Positions 25,183 to 33,115 are shown, counted from the stretch's first letter. The stretch: DNA of 64,000 bases from an uncultured Lachnospiraceae bacterium (GCA_910577645.1 CAJTOL010000001.1:124001-188000), one strand, 5' to 3'. The notes: generated by a model from the letters alone, not told the origin. Numbers and translations are program-made.

Positions 25183-25245
25183 GGGCTGTCACAACGGAAG
25201 CTTTGTACTTAATGAGAGAATATATTACAAAAATGTTAAAGAGCA

Positions 25246-25274
25246 TTGCTTTTTTATTTTAAAAGTATTAATAT
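25246..25274 (+). promoter_or_regulatory. Promoter of the bactofilin gene
   Basis: TTGCTT (25246-25251), 17 bp, TAATAT (25269-25274). A small hairpin (TCAAAA/TTTTGA, 25283-25300) follows in the leader. Confidence 0.5.
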
Positions 25275-25384
25275 GATAGCAGGATCAAAATACCTTTTGA
25301 CCCCAACATTTTACATATAGAAACATCATGAGACAGAGCCCTTGTCTGCTAAGGGTAATTTCAAAGAAAAAACAGGGAGGAAAT

Positions 25385-25873
25385 ATGTTTAATTCGAAGA
25401 AGAAGGCAGATACAGTCAGCACAGGCATGATTAACACAATTATCGGAAACAATTCCAAAATAGAAGGTGTCTTGGTGGCATCAGATCCCACCAGGGTAGA
25501 CGGACTTTTGCAGGGAGAGATCTTGTCTAAAAGTTCCGTTATTGTTGGAGAGAGCGGAGTAGTAAAAGGAGATATCCGCGCAGTTGAGATTTTAGTAGCA
25601 GGAACCGTCTACGGGAATCTGAAGGCTGAAGAGAAGATCGAGCTTACAGAAACCGGCCGGGTACTGGGAGATCTGATTACCAGAAGCCTGGTAATTGATG
25701 AAGGAGCTTCCTTTAAAGGAAATTGTACCATGGAAGTTGTGGAGGAGAAAAAAGCTCCTGAGGATATCCGCGGAGGCTTTCCGATAGAAGAAACTTCTTT
25801 CGGAAAAGAGAAGGAGCAGGATAAATCGAAGGAGAATGGGCAAAGCAAACAAAAAGGAAATGAAAAGAATTAA
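25385..25873 (+). CDS. Bactofilin (polymer-forming cytoskeletal protein)
   Basis: A 162-residue bactofilin. The central right-handed beta-helix (about 14-120) shows the family's rhythm of short strands: GNNSKIEGVL, VDGLLQGEI, VVKGDIRA, VYGNLKAEEKIEL, GRVLGDLI. The C-terminal 45 residues are charged and disordered. Bactofilins polymerise without nucleotide and anchor cell-wall enzymes. The ATG at 25385 follows GGGAGG. The next gene, immediately adjacent, is a membrane-anchored NlpC/P60 hydrolase, a pairing that fits bactofilin-guided peptidoglycan remodelling. Confidence 0.92.
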   Translation: MFNSKKKADTVSTGMINTIIGNNSKIEGVLVASDPTRVDGLLQGEILSKSSVIVGESGVVKGDIRAVEILVAGTVYGNLKAEEKIELTETGRVLGDLITRSLVIDEGASFKGNCTMEVVEEKKAPEDIRGGFPIEETSFGKEKEQDKSKENGQSKQKGNEKN

Positions 25874-27001
25874 GTGCCGATGAAATGGAAAAGGTTTAAG
25901 AAGGAACGGATTTCCCTGGACTATACGGTTATGCTGGTTCCACATTCTCAAAAAAAACCGATTCATTTTAAGACTCCGGTTTGGACATTTGGCGTTATCT
26001 TCCTTGGACTTTTAGTTCTGACAGGGGCTTGCCTGTTTTTTGCCGGTTCCCGTCATCAGCTGACTCAGGTGCGCCAGGAAAAGGAGCAGCTGGAGCAGGA
26101 GTGGAAACGACTGGCAGAGCAGAAGCAGCTGGCGGATCAGGAGAATGAAATTCTCCGCCAGGAACAAGAGCAGCAAAAGAAAGAGCTTCAGGAGCTGGAA
26201 AACAGAACCAGAAATACCTTAAAGGAACTGGAAGATCTGGTGGAACGAGAAGGACAGATCCGTCAGGAGCTTGGGTTGGAGGATCCGGATGCAGATGCTG
26301 ATACCGATGAAACCCAGGATACAGACAACCCGGAGGAGGACGTGCCGGAAGAGCCGCCTGAGGAAGAAGAGGCTTCCGGTCAGGAACCCGGGGAAGCGGC
26401 GGCTTCCGGCCAGGACGCCCAGGAAGAGATAGCAGCCGGAAACGGAATGTTTCGGGCGGCCTCTGTAGAGCTGCCTATTAGTATGGCAGAAAGCGAGGCC
26501 AGTTTTCGGGCGATTCAGGCAGAAATGGGAACACTGCAGCTTATGCTTTCGGAAAAGACCGGACAGTATGAAGGCTATCTGAGCACGATTGAAGAGAAAA
26601 AGGCGGCAGCAGCGGCAGAAAAGGCAAGAAAAGAGGCTCTGCGGGCTTCTATTGTGGCCAGCGCTTCCAGCTATATTGGGAATGCTTATGTGTATGGGGG
26701 GAACGACCCGCATACAGGGGTGGATTGCTCCGGTTTCACGAAATATATTTTGGGAAATATAGCCGGGGTTTATTTAAACCGAACTGCAGCTGCCCAGTCC
26801 GGTCAGGGGAAGACCGTATCCGCACAAGAGGCCAGACCGGGGGATCTGGTTTTTTACAGCAATGGAACCAATGTCAACCATGTAGCGATATATGTGGGAA
26901 ACGGACAGGTGGTCCACGCATCCAATGAGAGAGTGGGAATCACCCGATCCGATATGTATTACCGTACTCCAGTGGCCATAAAAAATGTTTTGGGAGATTA
27001 A
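25874..27001 (+). CDS. Membrane-anchored NlpC/P60 peptidoglycan hydrolase
   Basis: A 375-residue protein with a membrane segment at about 35-57, a coiled coil (58-135), an acidic Glu/Asp/Pro-rich linker (140-185) and a C-terminal NlpC/P60 domain (258-375). The catalytic Cys is in GVDCSGF (about 283) and His in NHVAIYVG (about 335). It should cleave stem peptides outside the membrane. The start is uncertain: GTG at 25874 abuts the bactofilin stop, ATG lies at 25880; neither has a strong ribosome site, so translational coupling is likely. Confidence 0.9.
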   Translation: MPMKWKRFKKERISLDYTVMLVPHSQKKPIHFKTPVWTFGVIFLGLLVLTGACLFFAGSRHQLTQVRQEKEQLEQEWKRLAEQKQLADQENEILRQEQEQQKKELQELENRTRNTLKELEDLVEREGQIRQELGLEDPDADADTDETQDTDNPEEDVPEEPPEEEEASGQEPGEAAASGQDAQEEIAAGNGMFRAASVELPISMAESEASFRAIQAEMGTLQLMLSEKTGQYEGYLSTIEEKKAAAAAEKARKEALRASIVASASSYIGNAYVYGGNDPHTGVDCSGFTKYILGNIAGVYLNRTAAAQSGQGKTVSAQEARPGDLVFYSNGTNVNHVAIYVGNGQVVHASNERVGITRSDMYYRTPVAIKNVLGD

Positions 27002-27063
27002 TGGATGAAGCCCGAAGGAAAGAAGATTACTTGTTCCTGCATGATATTTTAAGAGACAAAATA

Positions 27064-27092
27064 TTGATAAACAGTCCGGATTGTGGTAGAAT
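27064..27092 (+). promoter_or_regulatory. Promoter of the DUF4234 gene
   Basis: TTGATA (27064-27069), 17 bp, TAGAAT (27087-27092) with extended -10 TG. Confidence 0.65.
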
Positions 27093-27129
27093 TTTCAACG
27101 ACTAATGTTTTTACATAGGAGGGAAAAGT

Positions 27130-27483
27130 ATGAAAGAACGTAACATTGTAGTATGCATTTTGCTGTGTCTTATTACTTGCGGCATCTATACTATTTACTG
27201 GATGGTGGTGCTCAATGATGACGCCAACTATCTTGCCAAGAAACCGGGCCCCAGCGGCGGGATGGTATTTCTGTTCTCGCTGATTACCTGCGGTATCTAC
27301 AGTATTTATTGGATGTACCAGATGGGTGTGGCGGTAGAGATGATTCATGACCAGCACGGGGAACCGAGAGGAAGCGCGCCGGTAGTATACTTGCTTTTGA
27401 GCTTATTTGGATTAGGGATTGTAGCATATGCTCTGATTCAGAACGAACTCAATAAATACGGAAACCATGTACAATCGTTTTAA
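27130..27483 (+). CDS. DUF4234 small membrane protein
   Basis: A 117-residue membrane protein of the DUF4234 family, with two near-identical motifs LITCGIYTIYWM and LITCGIYSIYWM (an internal duplication) plus a third hydrophobic segment near 85-103. Function unknown. AGGAGGG precedes the ATG. Its end overlaps the next small membrane-protein gene by 17 bases, so the two are coexpressed. Confidence 0.85.
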   Translation: MKERNIVVCILLCLITCGIYTIYWMVVLNDDANYLAKKPGPSGGMVFLFSLITCGIYSIYWMYQMGVAVEMIHDQHGEPRGSAPVVYLLLSLFGLGIVAYALIQNELNKYGNHVQSF

Positions 27484-27841
27484 ATGCTTATGCATAAGAG
27501 CAGGCGGGCTTTTGGGAGTCGGCCTGCTTTATGCATTTTTGTGCCGGCTGGCCGGACATCCCATTATTCCCTGCGTATTTCATATGGTGACAGGCCTTTA
27601 CTGCCCCGGCTGCGGAGTGAGCCATATGTGCCTGGCGTTACTCAGGCTGGATTTTCAGGCGGCTTTTCAGGCAAATGCCGCGATTATGCTTTTGCTTCCT
27701 TTGGGTATCGGAATCGCTGTCCGGATGGCTGTCAGATATGTAAAATACGGGACATTCTCCCCTACACGGACGGAGAACGGAATTCTTTGGATTATGACGG
27801 GCATCTTTTTGCTATTTGGGATACTCCGAAATTTTGCATGA
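27467..27841 (+). CDS. DUF2752 small membrane protein
   Basis: A 124-residue membrane protein with the DUF2752 signature CPGCGVSHMCLALLRLDF (family form CPxCGxTRA followed by an aliphatic helix) between hydrophobic segments near 12-28 and 72-92 and a final one at 107-122. The family is widespread and uncharacterised; the cysteines could bind metal. It overlaps the DUF4234 gene, a pairing seen here only as sequence fact. Confidence 0.82.
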   Translation: MYNRFKCLCIRAGGLLGVGLLYAFLCRLAGHPIIPCVFHMVTGLYCPGCGVSHMCLALLRLDFQAAFQANAAIMLLLPLGIGIAVRMAVRYVKYGTFSPTRTENGILWIMTGIFLLFGILRNFA

Positions 27842-27925
27842 CCTTTCAGACGGCAGGAGGAGTTGACAGGAATTTTGCGCGTCAGGCTTGCTGGTAAGCC
27901 TGGTAAGCCAAAATCCAAAAAAACA

Positions 27926-27954
27926 TTGACGAATCAAAGTTTTTATGATATAGT
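27926..27954 (+). promoter_or_regulatory. Promoter of rpmG-secE-nusG
   Basis: TTGACG (27926-27931), 17 bp, TATAGT (27949-27954) with extended -10 TG at 27946-27947. Confidence 0.75.
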
Positions 27955-28053
27955 AAACGGGCGAATGGAAGAACTTAGGTCTTTTTTTTATGCTCAAAAT
28001 TAGCAGAAAAAAGGCCCCGACAACAACAAAGAATTTAAGTGGAGGTGGAAGTC

Positions 28054-28203
28054 GTGCGCACAAGAATTACACTGGCATGTACCGAATGTAAACAACGTAA
28101 TTACAACATGACCAAGGATAAGAAGACTCATCCTGACAGAATGGAAACCAAGAAGTACTGCAGATTCTGTAAAACACATACTTTGCATAAGGAAACTAAG
28201 TAA
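28054..28203 (+). CDS. rpmG: 50S ribosomal protein L33
   Basis: A 49-residue L33 of the zinc-binding type: two Cys pairs (CTEC and CRFC), basic throughout, ending HTLHKETK. The start is GTG at 28054, behind GGAGGTGG at 28041-28048. Too short for many gene finders but unmistakable, and in its usual place directly before secE. Confidence 0.93.
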   Translation: MRTRITLACTECKQRNYNMTKDKKTHPDRMETKKYCRFCKTHTLHKETK

Positions 28204-28228
28204 TTGATCTGGTAAAGGATGTGAAATT

Positions 28229-28429
28229 ATGGGAGATGCGGTGAAGGAGAAAGCTGACAAGAAAAGCTTTTTCAAAGGTTTGAAAGCCGAGTTCAAGAAG
28301 ATTATCTGGCCGAATAAGGAGACCATTACCAAGCAAAGCGTGTTGGTTTTGGTGGTTTCTTTGGCGCTGGGCTTAATTATCGGTGTTCTTGATTTGATAA
28401 TTAAGTTTGGTCTGAATCTCATTCTGTAA
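28229..28429 (+). CDS. secE: Preprotein translocase subunit SecE
   Basis: A 66-residue SecE: amphipathic helix with the conserved FFKGLKAEFKKIIWPNKET stretch followed by a single membrane span (LVLVVSLALGLIIGVLDLII). It clamps SecY in the membrane. It lies between rpmG and nusG, the standard bacterial order. Confidence 0.95.
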   Translation: MGDAVKEKADKKSFFKGLKAEFKKIIWPNKETITKQSVLVLVVSLALGLIIGVLDLIIKFGLNLIL

Positions 28430-28447
28430 ACTGAAAGGTGGATTAGA

Positions 28448-28963
28448 ATGGCAGATGCACGCTGGTATGTAGTCCATACCTACTCAGGCTATGAAAACAA
28501 AGTAAAAGTTGACATTGAAAAAACCATTGAGAATCGGGATCTGCAGGATCAGATTTTGGAGGTCTCTGTCCCCATGCTGGCCGTTACCGAGTTAAAAAAC
28601 GGCGTGGAAAAGCAGGCGGACAAGAAGATGTTCCCGGGGTATGTGCTGGTTAACATGGTCATGAATGACGACACATGGTATGTGGTACGCAATACCAGAG
28701 GCGTTACCGGGTTCGTTGGGCCGGGATCCAAGCCGGTGCCGCTGACCGAGGAGGAGATCGCCAGCCTGGGCTTCCAGAAGAAGGAAGTAGCAGTAGACTT
28801 CGAGCTTGGCGATGTGGTGGTGGTTACTGCCGGAGCCTGGAAGGATACCGTTGGCGCTATCAAGGCTATCAACGAGAGTAAGAAATCCATCACAATCAAT
28901 GTTGAAATGTTTGGCCGTGAGACACCGGTCGAGCTGAATTTCAGCGAAATAAAGAAGATGTAA
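28448..28963 (+). CDS. nusG: Transcription elongation/termination factor NusG
   Basis: A 171-residue NusG with the N-terminal NGN domain (WYVVHTYSGYENKVK, MFPGYVLVNMVM) and C-terminal KOW domain (FELGDVVVVTAGAWKDTVGAI). It binds RNA polymerase and, through the KOW domain, ribosomal S10 or Rho. AAAGGTGG precedes the ATG. Standard position after secE. Confidence 0.96.
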   Translation: MADARWYVVHTYSGYENKVKVDIEKTIENRDLQDQILEVSVPMLAVTELKNGVEKQADKKMFPGYVLVNMVMNDDTWYVVRNTRGVTGFVGPGSKPVPLTEEEIASLGFQKKEVAVDFELGDVVVVTAGAWKDTVGAIKAINESKKSITINVEMFGRETPVELNFSEIKKM

Positions 28964-29042
28964 GGGTAAGGCCCGGCCTTCTTTTAAGCTGTAAGCCGTA
29001 AGGCTTATGTAACAGGAATCGGCCTTTACCGGGTAAAGGCTG

Positions 29043-29070
29043 GTGGGAGGGAAATCCCCGACAATACCAC
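29043..29070 (+). promoter_or_regulatory. L1-type binding site, copy 1 (before rplK)
   Basis: A 28-base sequence beginning GTGGGAGGGAAATCCCC and ending ATACCAC, whose ends pair. It recurs base for base at 29544-29571 before rplA. Position and shape fit the known autoregulatory target of ribosomal protein L1 in rplKA mRNAs. Confidence 0.7.
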
Positions 29071-29091
29071 ATAATTTAGGAGGTGCCTAAA

Positions 29092-29517
29092 ATGGCAAAG
29101 AAAGTAACAGGTTATATCAAATTACAGATTCCTGCTGGAAAGGCAACACCAGCACCGCCAGTTGGTCCTGCATTGGGTCAGCATGGTGTTAATATTGTAC
29201 AGTTCACCAAGGAATTCAATGCAAGAACTGCTGATCAGGCTGGTATGATTATTCCGGTAGTCATCACTGTATATGCTGACAGAAGCTTCAGCTTTATCAC
29301 CAAGACCCCGCCGGCTGCTGTTCTGTTAAAAAAGGCCTGCAAAATCGAGTCCGGTTCTGCAGTACCCAACAAGACTAAGGTAGCCACCATCAGCAAGGCA
29401 GAAGTACAGAAGATTGCAGAGTTAAAGATGCCTGATTTAAACGCAGCAAGCGTTGAGGCAGCTATGAGCATGATTGCCGGCACTGCAAGAAGCATGGGTA
29501 TTACGGTAGTAGACTAA
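29092..29517 (+). CDS. rplK: 50S ribosomal protein L11
   Basis: A 141-residue L11 with the conserved N-terminal KLQIPAGKATPAPPVGPALG loop (thiostrepton/GTPase-centre region) and the RNA-binding C-terminal domain ending SMGITVVD. The ATG at 29092, 9 bases inside the open frame, is the true start behind AGGAGGTG. Preceded by an L1-type leader site. Confidence 0.97.
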   Translation: MAKKVTGYIKLQIPAGKATPAPPVGPALGQHGVNIVQFTKEFNARTADQAGMIIPVVITVYADRSFSFITKTPPAAVLLKKACKIESGSAVPNKTKVATISKAEVQKIAELKMPDLNAASVEAAMSMIAGTARSMGITVVD

Positions 29518-29543
29518 TCCCGTCTGATGGAACAAACAAATAC

Positions 29544-29571
29544 GTGGGAGGGAAATCCCCGACAATACCAC
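29544..29571 (+). promoter_or_regulatory. L1-type binding site, copy 2 (before rplA)
   Basis: Exact 28-base copy of 29043-29070 placed directly before the AGGAGG of rplA, so bound L1 could block its own translation. Confidence 0.7.
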
Positions 29572-29586
29572 TAGGAGGTTATTAGA

Positions 29587-30282
29587 ATGAAAAGAGGAAA
29601 AAGATACGCAGAGGCTGCTAAAACAGTAGACCGCGCTATCCAGTATGATACAGCAGACGCAATTGCTCTGGTTAAGAAAAATGCATCTGCAAAATTTGAT
29701 GAGACCGTTGAAGCTCATATCAGAACCGGTTGTGACGGACGTCACGCTGACCAGCAGATCCGTGGCGCAGTAGTTCTGCCTCATGGTACTGGTAAGACTG
29801 TTCGCATCTTAGTATTTGCAAAGGGACCCAAGGCTGATGAGGCTCAGGCTGCCGGAGCAGATTACGTAGGAGCAGAGGAGTTAATTCCCAAGATCCAGAA
29901 TGAAGGCTGGTTAGACTTTGATGTAGTAGTAGCTACTCCTGACATGATGGGCGTTGTAGGACGTCTGGGCCGTGTCCTGGGTCCGAAAGGCTTAATGCCC
30001 AACCCCAAGGCTGGTACCGTAACCATGGATGTAACCAAGGCTATTAACGATATTAAAGCCGGTAAGATTGAGTACAGACTTGATAAAACCAACATTATCC
30101 ACGTGCCAGTAGGAAAAGCTTCTTTCACTGAGGAGCAGTTAGCGGACAACTTCCAGACGCTTATTGATGCAATTATGAAGGCAAAACCCAGCACCTTAAA
30201 AGGCGCTTACTTAAAGAGTGTAACCCTGACCTCTACCATGGGCCCGGGCGTAAAGCTTAATGTAGCAAAGCTGGCTAACTAA
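29587..30282 (+). CDS. rplA: 50S ribosomal protein L1
   Basis: A 231-residue L1 with the typical start KRGKRYAEAAK, the internal hinge VVATPDMMGVVGRLGRVLGP and the KGLMPNPKAGTVT signature. L1 forms the mobile stalk at the ribosomal E site and represses its own operon. Downstream lies a strong hairpin rather than rplJ directly, so rplKA and rplJL are separate units here. Confidence 0.97.
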   Translation: MKRGKRYAEAAKTVDRAIQYDTADAIALVKKNASAKFDETVEAHIRTGCDGRHADQQIRGAVVLPHGTGKTVRILVFAKGPKADEAQAAGADYVGAEELIPKIQNEGWLDFDVVVATPDMMGVVGRLGRVLGPKGLMPNPKAGTVTMDVTKAINDIKAGKIEYRLDKTNIIHVPVGKASFTEEQLADNFQTLIDAIMKAKPSTLKGAYLKSVTLTSTMGPGVKLNVAKLAN

Positions 30283-30314
30283 TTGCCGCTTTAACTTCAG
30301 AAATGCATGTTACC

Positions 30315-30404
30315 GGGGATGTTGCAAAATGAAATAAAGGGGTTTTTTGTTAGCGGCAGCGTTAATGGAAAACTTCCGGTTTCATTTTACAACATCCCCT
30401 TTTG
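30315..30404 (+). terminator. Terminator of rplKA, dispersed hairpin family copy A
   Basis: Arms GGGGATGTTGCAAAATGAAA (30315-30334) and its near-perfect complement at 30380-30399 (one G-T pair) flank a 45-base loop, and TTTTG follows. One of six related elements in the window sharing the core GCAAAATGAAA. Confidence 0.8.
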
Positions 30405-30435
30405 TTTGCAAAAATGATTTCTTTTTAAATAACCA

Positions 30436-30464
30436 TTGACATTAAAATGCTTATGTGCTATATT
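30436..30464 (+). promoter_or_regulatory. Promoter of rplJL
   Basis: TTGACA (30436-30441), 17 bp, TATATT (30459-30464): close to consensus. Confidence 0.85.
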
Positions 30465-30471
30465 ACACAAG

Positions 30472-30593
30472 TATTGACTGCCGAAGACAGCAGGTGCCGC
30501 AAGGCTTAAGGTGTAAACGCCTGCCGAGGAACGTACAAATCAAACCCAAGATTGATTTTGTAGCCCCCTGTCTTTGTGACAGGGGGATTTTTT
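30472..30593 (+). promoter_or_regulatory. Ribosomal protein L10 leader with attenuator
   Basis: The leader begins with GCCGAAGACAGCAGGTGCCG and carries GCCTGCCGAGG, typical of L10 leaders in which the L10(L12)4 complex binds a kink-turn. It ends in an intrinsic terminator: CCCCCTGTC (30564-30572) pairs with GACAGGGGG, followed by ATTTTTT. Binding is expected to promote termination when L10/L12 are in excess. With copy A of the hairpin family it fills the 351-bp gap between rplA and rplJ. Confidence 0.85.
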
Positions 30594-30633
30594 CGCAGGG
30601 ATACTTCAAAATAATAAAGGAGGTAAACCAATC

Positions 30634-31122
30634 ATGGCAAAAGTTGAATTAAAGCAGCCTATCGTAGATGAGATTGCCGGCTTATTAGACGGCGCAGCCA
30701 CTGCGGTGGTAGTAGATTACCGCGGCTTAACCGTAGAGCAGGATACTCAGCTTCGCAAGCAGTTAAGAGAGGCAGGCGTAACTTACAAGGTATACAAGAA
30801 TACTCTCATTAAGCGTGCCGCTGAAGGAACTGATTTTGCAGCTTTGGATCCCAACTTAGAAGGACCGACTGCATTAGCAGTATCTAAGACCGATGCTACT
30901 GCACCGGCAAGAATTCTGGCTGAATTTGCAAAGAAGGCTGACAAGCTGGAGATCAAGGCTGGTATTGTAGAGGGAACCTACTACGATGCCAAGGGAATGA
31001 ACGTAATTGCTTCCGTTCCGTCCAGAGAAGTTCTTCTGGGCAGACTGTTTGGCAGCATGCAGTCCCCCATCACCAACTTTGCTCGCGTCCTGAACCAGAT
31101 CGCAGAAGCCAAAGAGGCATAA
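30634..31122 (+). CDS. rplJ: 50S ribosomal protein L10
   Basis: A 162-residue L10: N-terminal rRNA-binding domain (VVVDYRGLTVEQDTQLRKQL, YKVYKNTLIKRA) and a C-terminal helix (SPITNFARVLNQIAEAK) that docks L7/L12 dimers. AAAGGAGG lies upstream. Expression is probably set by the L10 leader. A duplicated 69-base sequence separates it from rplL. Confidence 0.97.
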   Translation: MAKVELKQPIVDEIAGLLDGAATAVVVDYRGLTVEQDTQLRKQLREAGVTYKVYKNTLIKRAAEGTDFAALDPNLEGPTALAVSKTDATAPARILAEFAKKADKLEIKAGIVEGTYYDAKGMNVIASVPSREVLLGRLFGSMQSPITNFARVLNQIAEAKEA

Positions 31123-31126
31123 GTTT

Positions 31127-31279
31127 CTTAGTGAGGTTTTATCGAACTTAGAAACTTAGCCGTTCAGCGACCAAAGGGAGCTGAACATCATTAAGGCAAG
31201 CGCAGCTTATCTTAGTGAGGTTTTGTCGAACTTAGAAACTTAGCCGTTCAGCGACCAAAGGGAGCTGAACATCATTAAG
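31127..31279 (+). repeat. Tandem 69-bp direct repeat between rplJ and rplL
   Basis: Copies at 31127-31195 and 31211-31279 (84-bp period) differ at a single base (TTTTATCG versus TTTTGTCG). Each holds a hairpin GTTCAGC/GCTGAAC with an 11-base loop and three CTTAG words; in copy 1 AAGTTTCTTAG can also pair with CTTAGAAACTT. The repeat fills the rplJ-rplL gap and probably affects rplL mRNA stability or translation, as L12 is needed in several-fold excess. Confidence 0.85.
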
Positions 31280-31326
31280 AACAAACCAATAGAAAAATAA
31301 ACCAAATATTTATGGAGGTAAGAATC

Positions 31327-31698
31327 ATGGCAAAGTTAACAACCGCTGAGTTTATCGAAGCTATCAAGGAATTATCCGTATTAGAGTTAAATGAATTAGT
31401 AAAGGCATGTGAAGAAGAGTTTGGCGTATCTGCAGCAGCAGGCGTAGTAGTTGCAGCAGCAGGCCCCGCAGAGGCAGCAGAGGAGAAGACCGAGTTTGAC
31501 GTAGAGCTGACCGAGGTTGGCGCTAACAAGGTTAAGGTTATCAAGGTAGTTCGTGAAGTTACCGGCTTAGGCTTAAAGGAAGCTAAGGACGTAGTTGACG
31601 GCGCTCCCAAGGTAGTAAAGCAGGGCGCTTCCAAGGAAGAGGCCGAGGAGATCAAGACCAAGTTAGAGGCCGAGGGTGCAAAGATTACTTTAAAGTAA
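31327..31698 (+). CDS. rplL: 50S ribosomal protein L7/L12
   Basis: A 123-residue L7/L12: N-terminal dimerisation helix pair (FIEAIKELSVLELNELVKAC), Ala-rich hinge (about 38-55) and C-terminal factor-binding domain (KVIKVVREVTGLGLKEAKDVVD, ending ITLK). The ATG at 31327 follows GGAGG; the frame is open five codons earlier. It closes the ribosomal cluster with a clear terminator. Confidence 0.97.
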   Translation: MAKLTTAEFIEAIKELSVLELNELVKACEEEFGVSAAAGVVVAAAGPAEAAEEKTEFDVELTEVGANKVKVIKVVREVTGLGLKEAKDVVDGAPKVVKQGASKEEAEEIKTKLEAEGAKITLK

Positions 31699-31758
31699 TT
31701 CCATCCTTCTGTTATTCAAAGAGAATCAATATTCGACTGCTCGAGTATTATGAAAAGA

Positions 31759-31790
31759 GAGCTGGTATCTTGAGATGCCAGTTCTTTTTT
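31759..31790 (+). terminator. Terminator of rplJL
   Basis: GAGCTGGTATC pairs with GATGCCAGTTC (two G-U pairs) around TTGA, followed by six Ts. Confidence 0.85.
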
Positions 31791-31888
31791 ATATAAAAAA
31801 CTGCGCCCTGTAAAACTTAACCGCCATTCCCCTTATATAGAGTTCAACTTGTTGGCTACACTGGAAGTAAAAAAAAGTCCCGGCTGGG

Positions 31889-31917
31889 TTGTATCAACTC
31901 CTGAAATCGGTTATACT
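31889..31917 (+). promoter_or_regulatory. Promoter of the small membrane protein gene
   Basis: TTGTAT (31889-31894), 17 bp, TATACT (31912-31917), 24 bp before the start codon. Confidence 0.7.
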
Positions 31918-31940
31918 AAAAGAAAAGGGGGTTCCTAATT

Positions 31941-32189
31941 ATGAAAGAAGCAATGGACAAATTATTTCTCTCTGCAGACGATTATTTAGAAAAGGCAACC
32001 TGGAGGGATATAGCAGTGCTGAAATTTTGTTTGCTGGCATTAGGCATTGCGATTGGGTGCACAGTAAAAAAAGAATACCGCAGGCCGGTGATTCAGATAT
32101 CACTTCTGGTATTTTTTGCTACGTATATTCCGCTGATGGCCAGATTTCTTCCGTGCCTTCGGGAACGCTTTTTAGATATGGAAGATTAA
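31941..32189 (+). CDS. Small membrane protein (Lachnospiraceae-type, unknown role)
   Basis: An 82-residue protein with a polar N-terminal helix (KLFLSADDYLEKATWRDIA), two membrane segments (about 26-42 and 52-69) joined by a basic loop (VKKEYRRP), and a charged tail. Similar small proteins in Lachnospiraceae are sometimes labelled as phosphate ABC permease, but there is no support for that here. It has its own promoter, an AAAAGGGGG ribosome site and a downstream hairpin terminator, so it is an independent unit. Confidence 0.75.
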   Translation: MKEAMDKLFLSADDYLEKATWRDIAVLKFCLLALGIAIGCTVKKEYRRPVIQISLLVFFATYIPLMARFLPCLRERFLDMED

Positions 32190-32210
32190 AAAATAAGAAG
32201 AGGTAGAAAA

Positions 32211-32290
32211 GGGGCATGCTGCAAAATGAAATCGAAACCGTCGGACCTTCTAGTATCACTGTCCGCGCTATTCATTCTGCAGCATGCCTC
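32211..32290. terminator. Hairpin family copy B between small membrane protein gene and udk
   Basis: Arms GGGGCATGCTGCAAAATGAA (32211-32230) and TTCATTCTGCAGCATGCCTC (32271-32290) pair with two mismatches. It lies between convergent genes and can serve both. Shares the core GCAAAATGAA with copies A and C-F. Confidence 0.75.
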
Positions 32291-32298
32291 CTCTGGTA

Positions 32299-32931
32299 CT
32301 AGGAATCAGGATTTTTTTCAGCTTCTTTTAATAAAGTCCGAATCTTCCCCTCCATCAAATCAAAAGCCACATCGTTCATACCGCTGTTGGTAATAATATC
32401 GGCAAAGACCTTGGTTGGTTCCACATACAGGTTGTGCATGGGTTTTACTGTGGTTAGATACTGGCTGACAATCCCGTCCACGTCCCGTCCGCGTTCTTTG
32501 GTGTCGCGGAGAATCCGGCGAAGAATCCGCTCATCTGCATCAGCATCTACAAATATCTTAATATCCAACAAATCCCGAATCCTTTCGTCAAAGAGAACCA
32601 GGATTCCCTCTAATAAAATAACAGGCTTGGGCTCAATGCGAACAGTTCCCCGGGCACGGTTATGCAGTGAGTAATCATAGGTGGGGCACTCAATAGCTTG
32701 ATTTTCCTTAAGCCGCGCCAGATGCTTTACTAAAAGCTCTGTTTCAAATGCATCAGGATGATCATAATTTAATTTTTTGCGCTCTTCAAAAGAAATATCA
32801 TCGTTGCAACGATAATAATTGTCATGATATAAAACAGCTACCTGTTCTCCAAAGGCGTCGTGGAGCCGATTGGTAAAGGTGGACTTACCAGAACCGGTGC
32901 CGCCTGCGATACCGATAATAATAGGCTTCAT
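32299..32931 (-). CDS. udk: Uridine kinase
   Basis: A 210-residue uridine/cytidine kinase of the pyrimidine salvage pathway, making UMP or CMP with ATP or GTP. Walker A is GGTGSGKST (residues 10-18); substrate motifs are YHDNYYR, NYDHPDAFE and the lid RxxRD segment RILRRILRDTKERGRD. Length and motifs fit Udk. It is the only minus-strand gene for several kilobases. Confidence 0.95.
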   Translation of the reverse strand: MKPIIIGIAGGTGSGKSTFTNRLHDAFGEQVAVLYHDNYYRCNDDISFEERKKLNYDHPDAFETELLVKHLARLKENQAIECPTYDYSLHNRARGTVRIEPKPVILLEGILVLFDERIRDLLDIKIFVDADADERILRRILRDTKERGRDVDGIVSQYLTTVKPMHNLYVEPTKVFADIITNSGMNDVAFDLMEGKIRTLLKEAEKNPDS

Positions 32932-33085
32932 GCAGATTCCTCCCCTGTATATTTGACTGCCAGAAAGTGATTGTCCCCTGAAGGGATTTATCTATATTAT
33001 ACACGAAAACCGGACAAAGGAATAGCCGGAAAAGCAGTTTTTGTAAAATTTTTGCAGAGCATCCCCTTTTTTCTGCAAAAACTCA

Positions 33086-33115
33086 TTGGAAAATCCTCTG
33101 TTTATACGCTATAAT
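33086..33115 (+). promoter_or_regulatory. Promoter of the DUF1576 gene
   Basis: TTGGAA (33086-33091), 18 bp, TATAAT (33110-33115). Confidence 0.6.

Noticed and set aside
27001..27105. 34-codon frame starting at the NlpC/P60 stop codon (TAATG)
   Set aside because: It has no ribosome site and runs through the promoter of the DUF4234 gene; likely chance.
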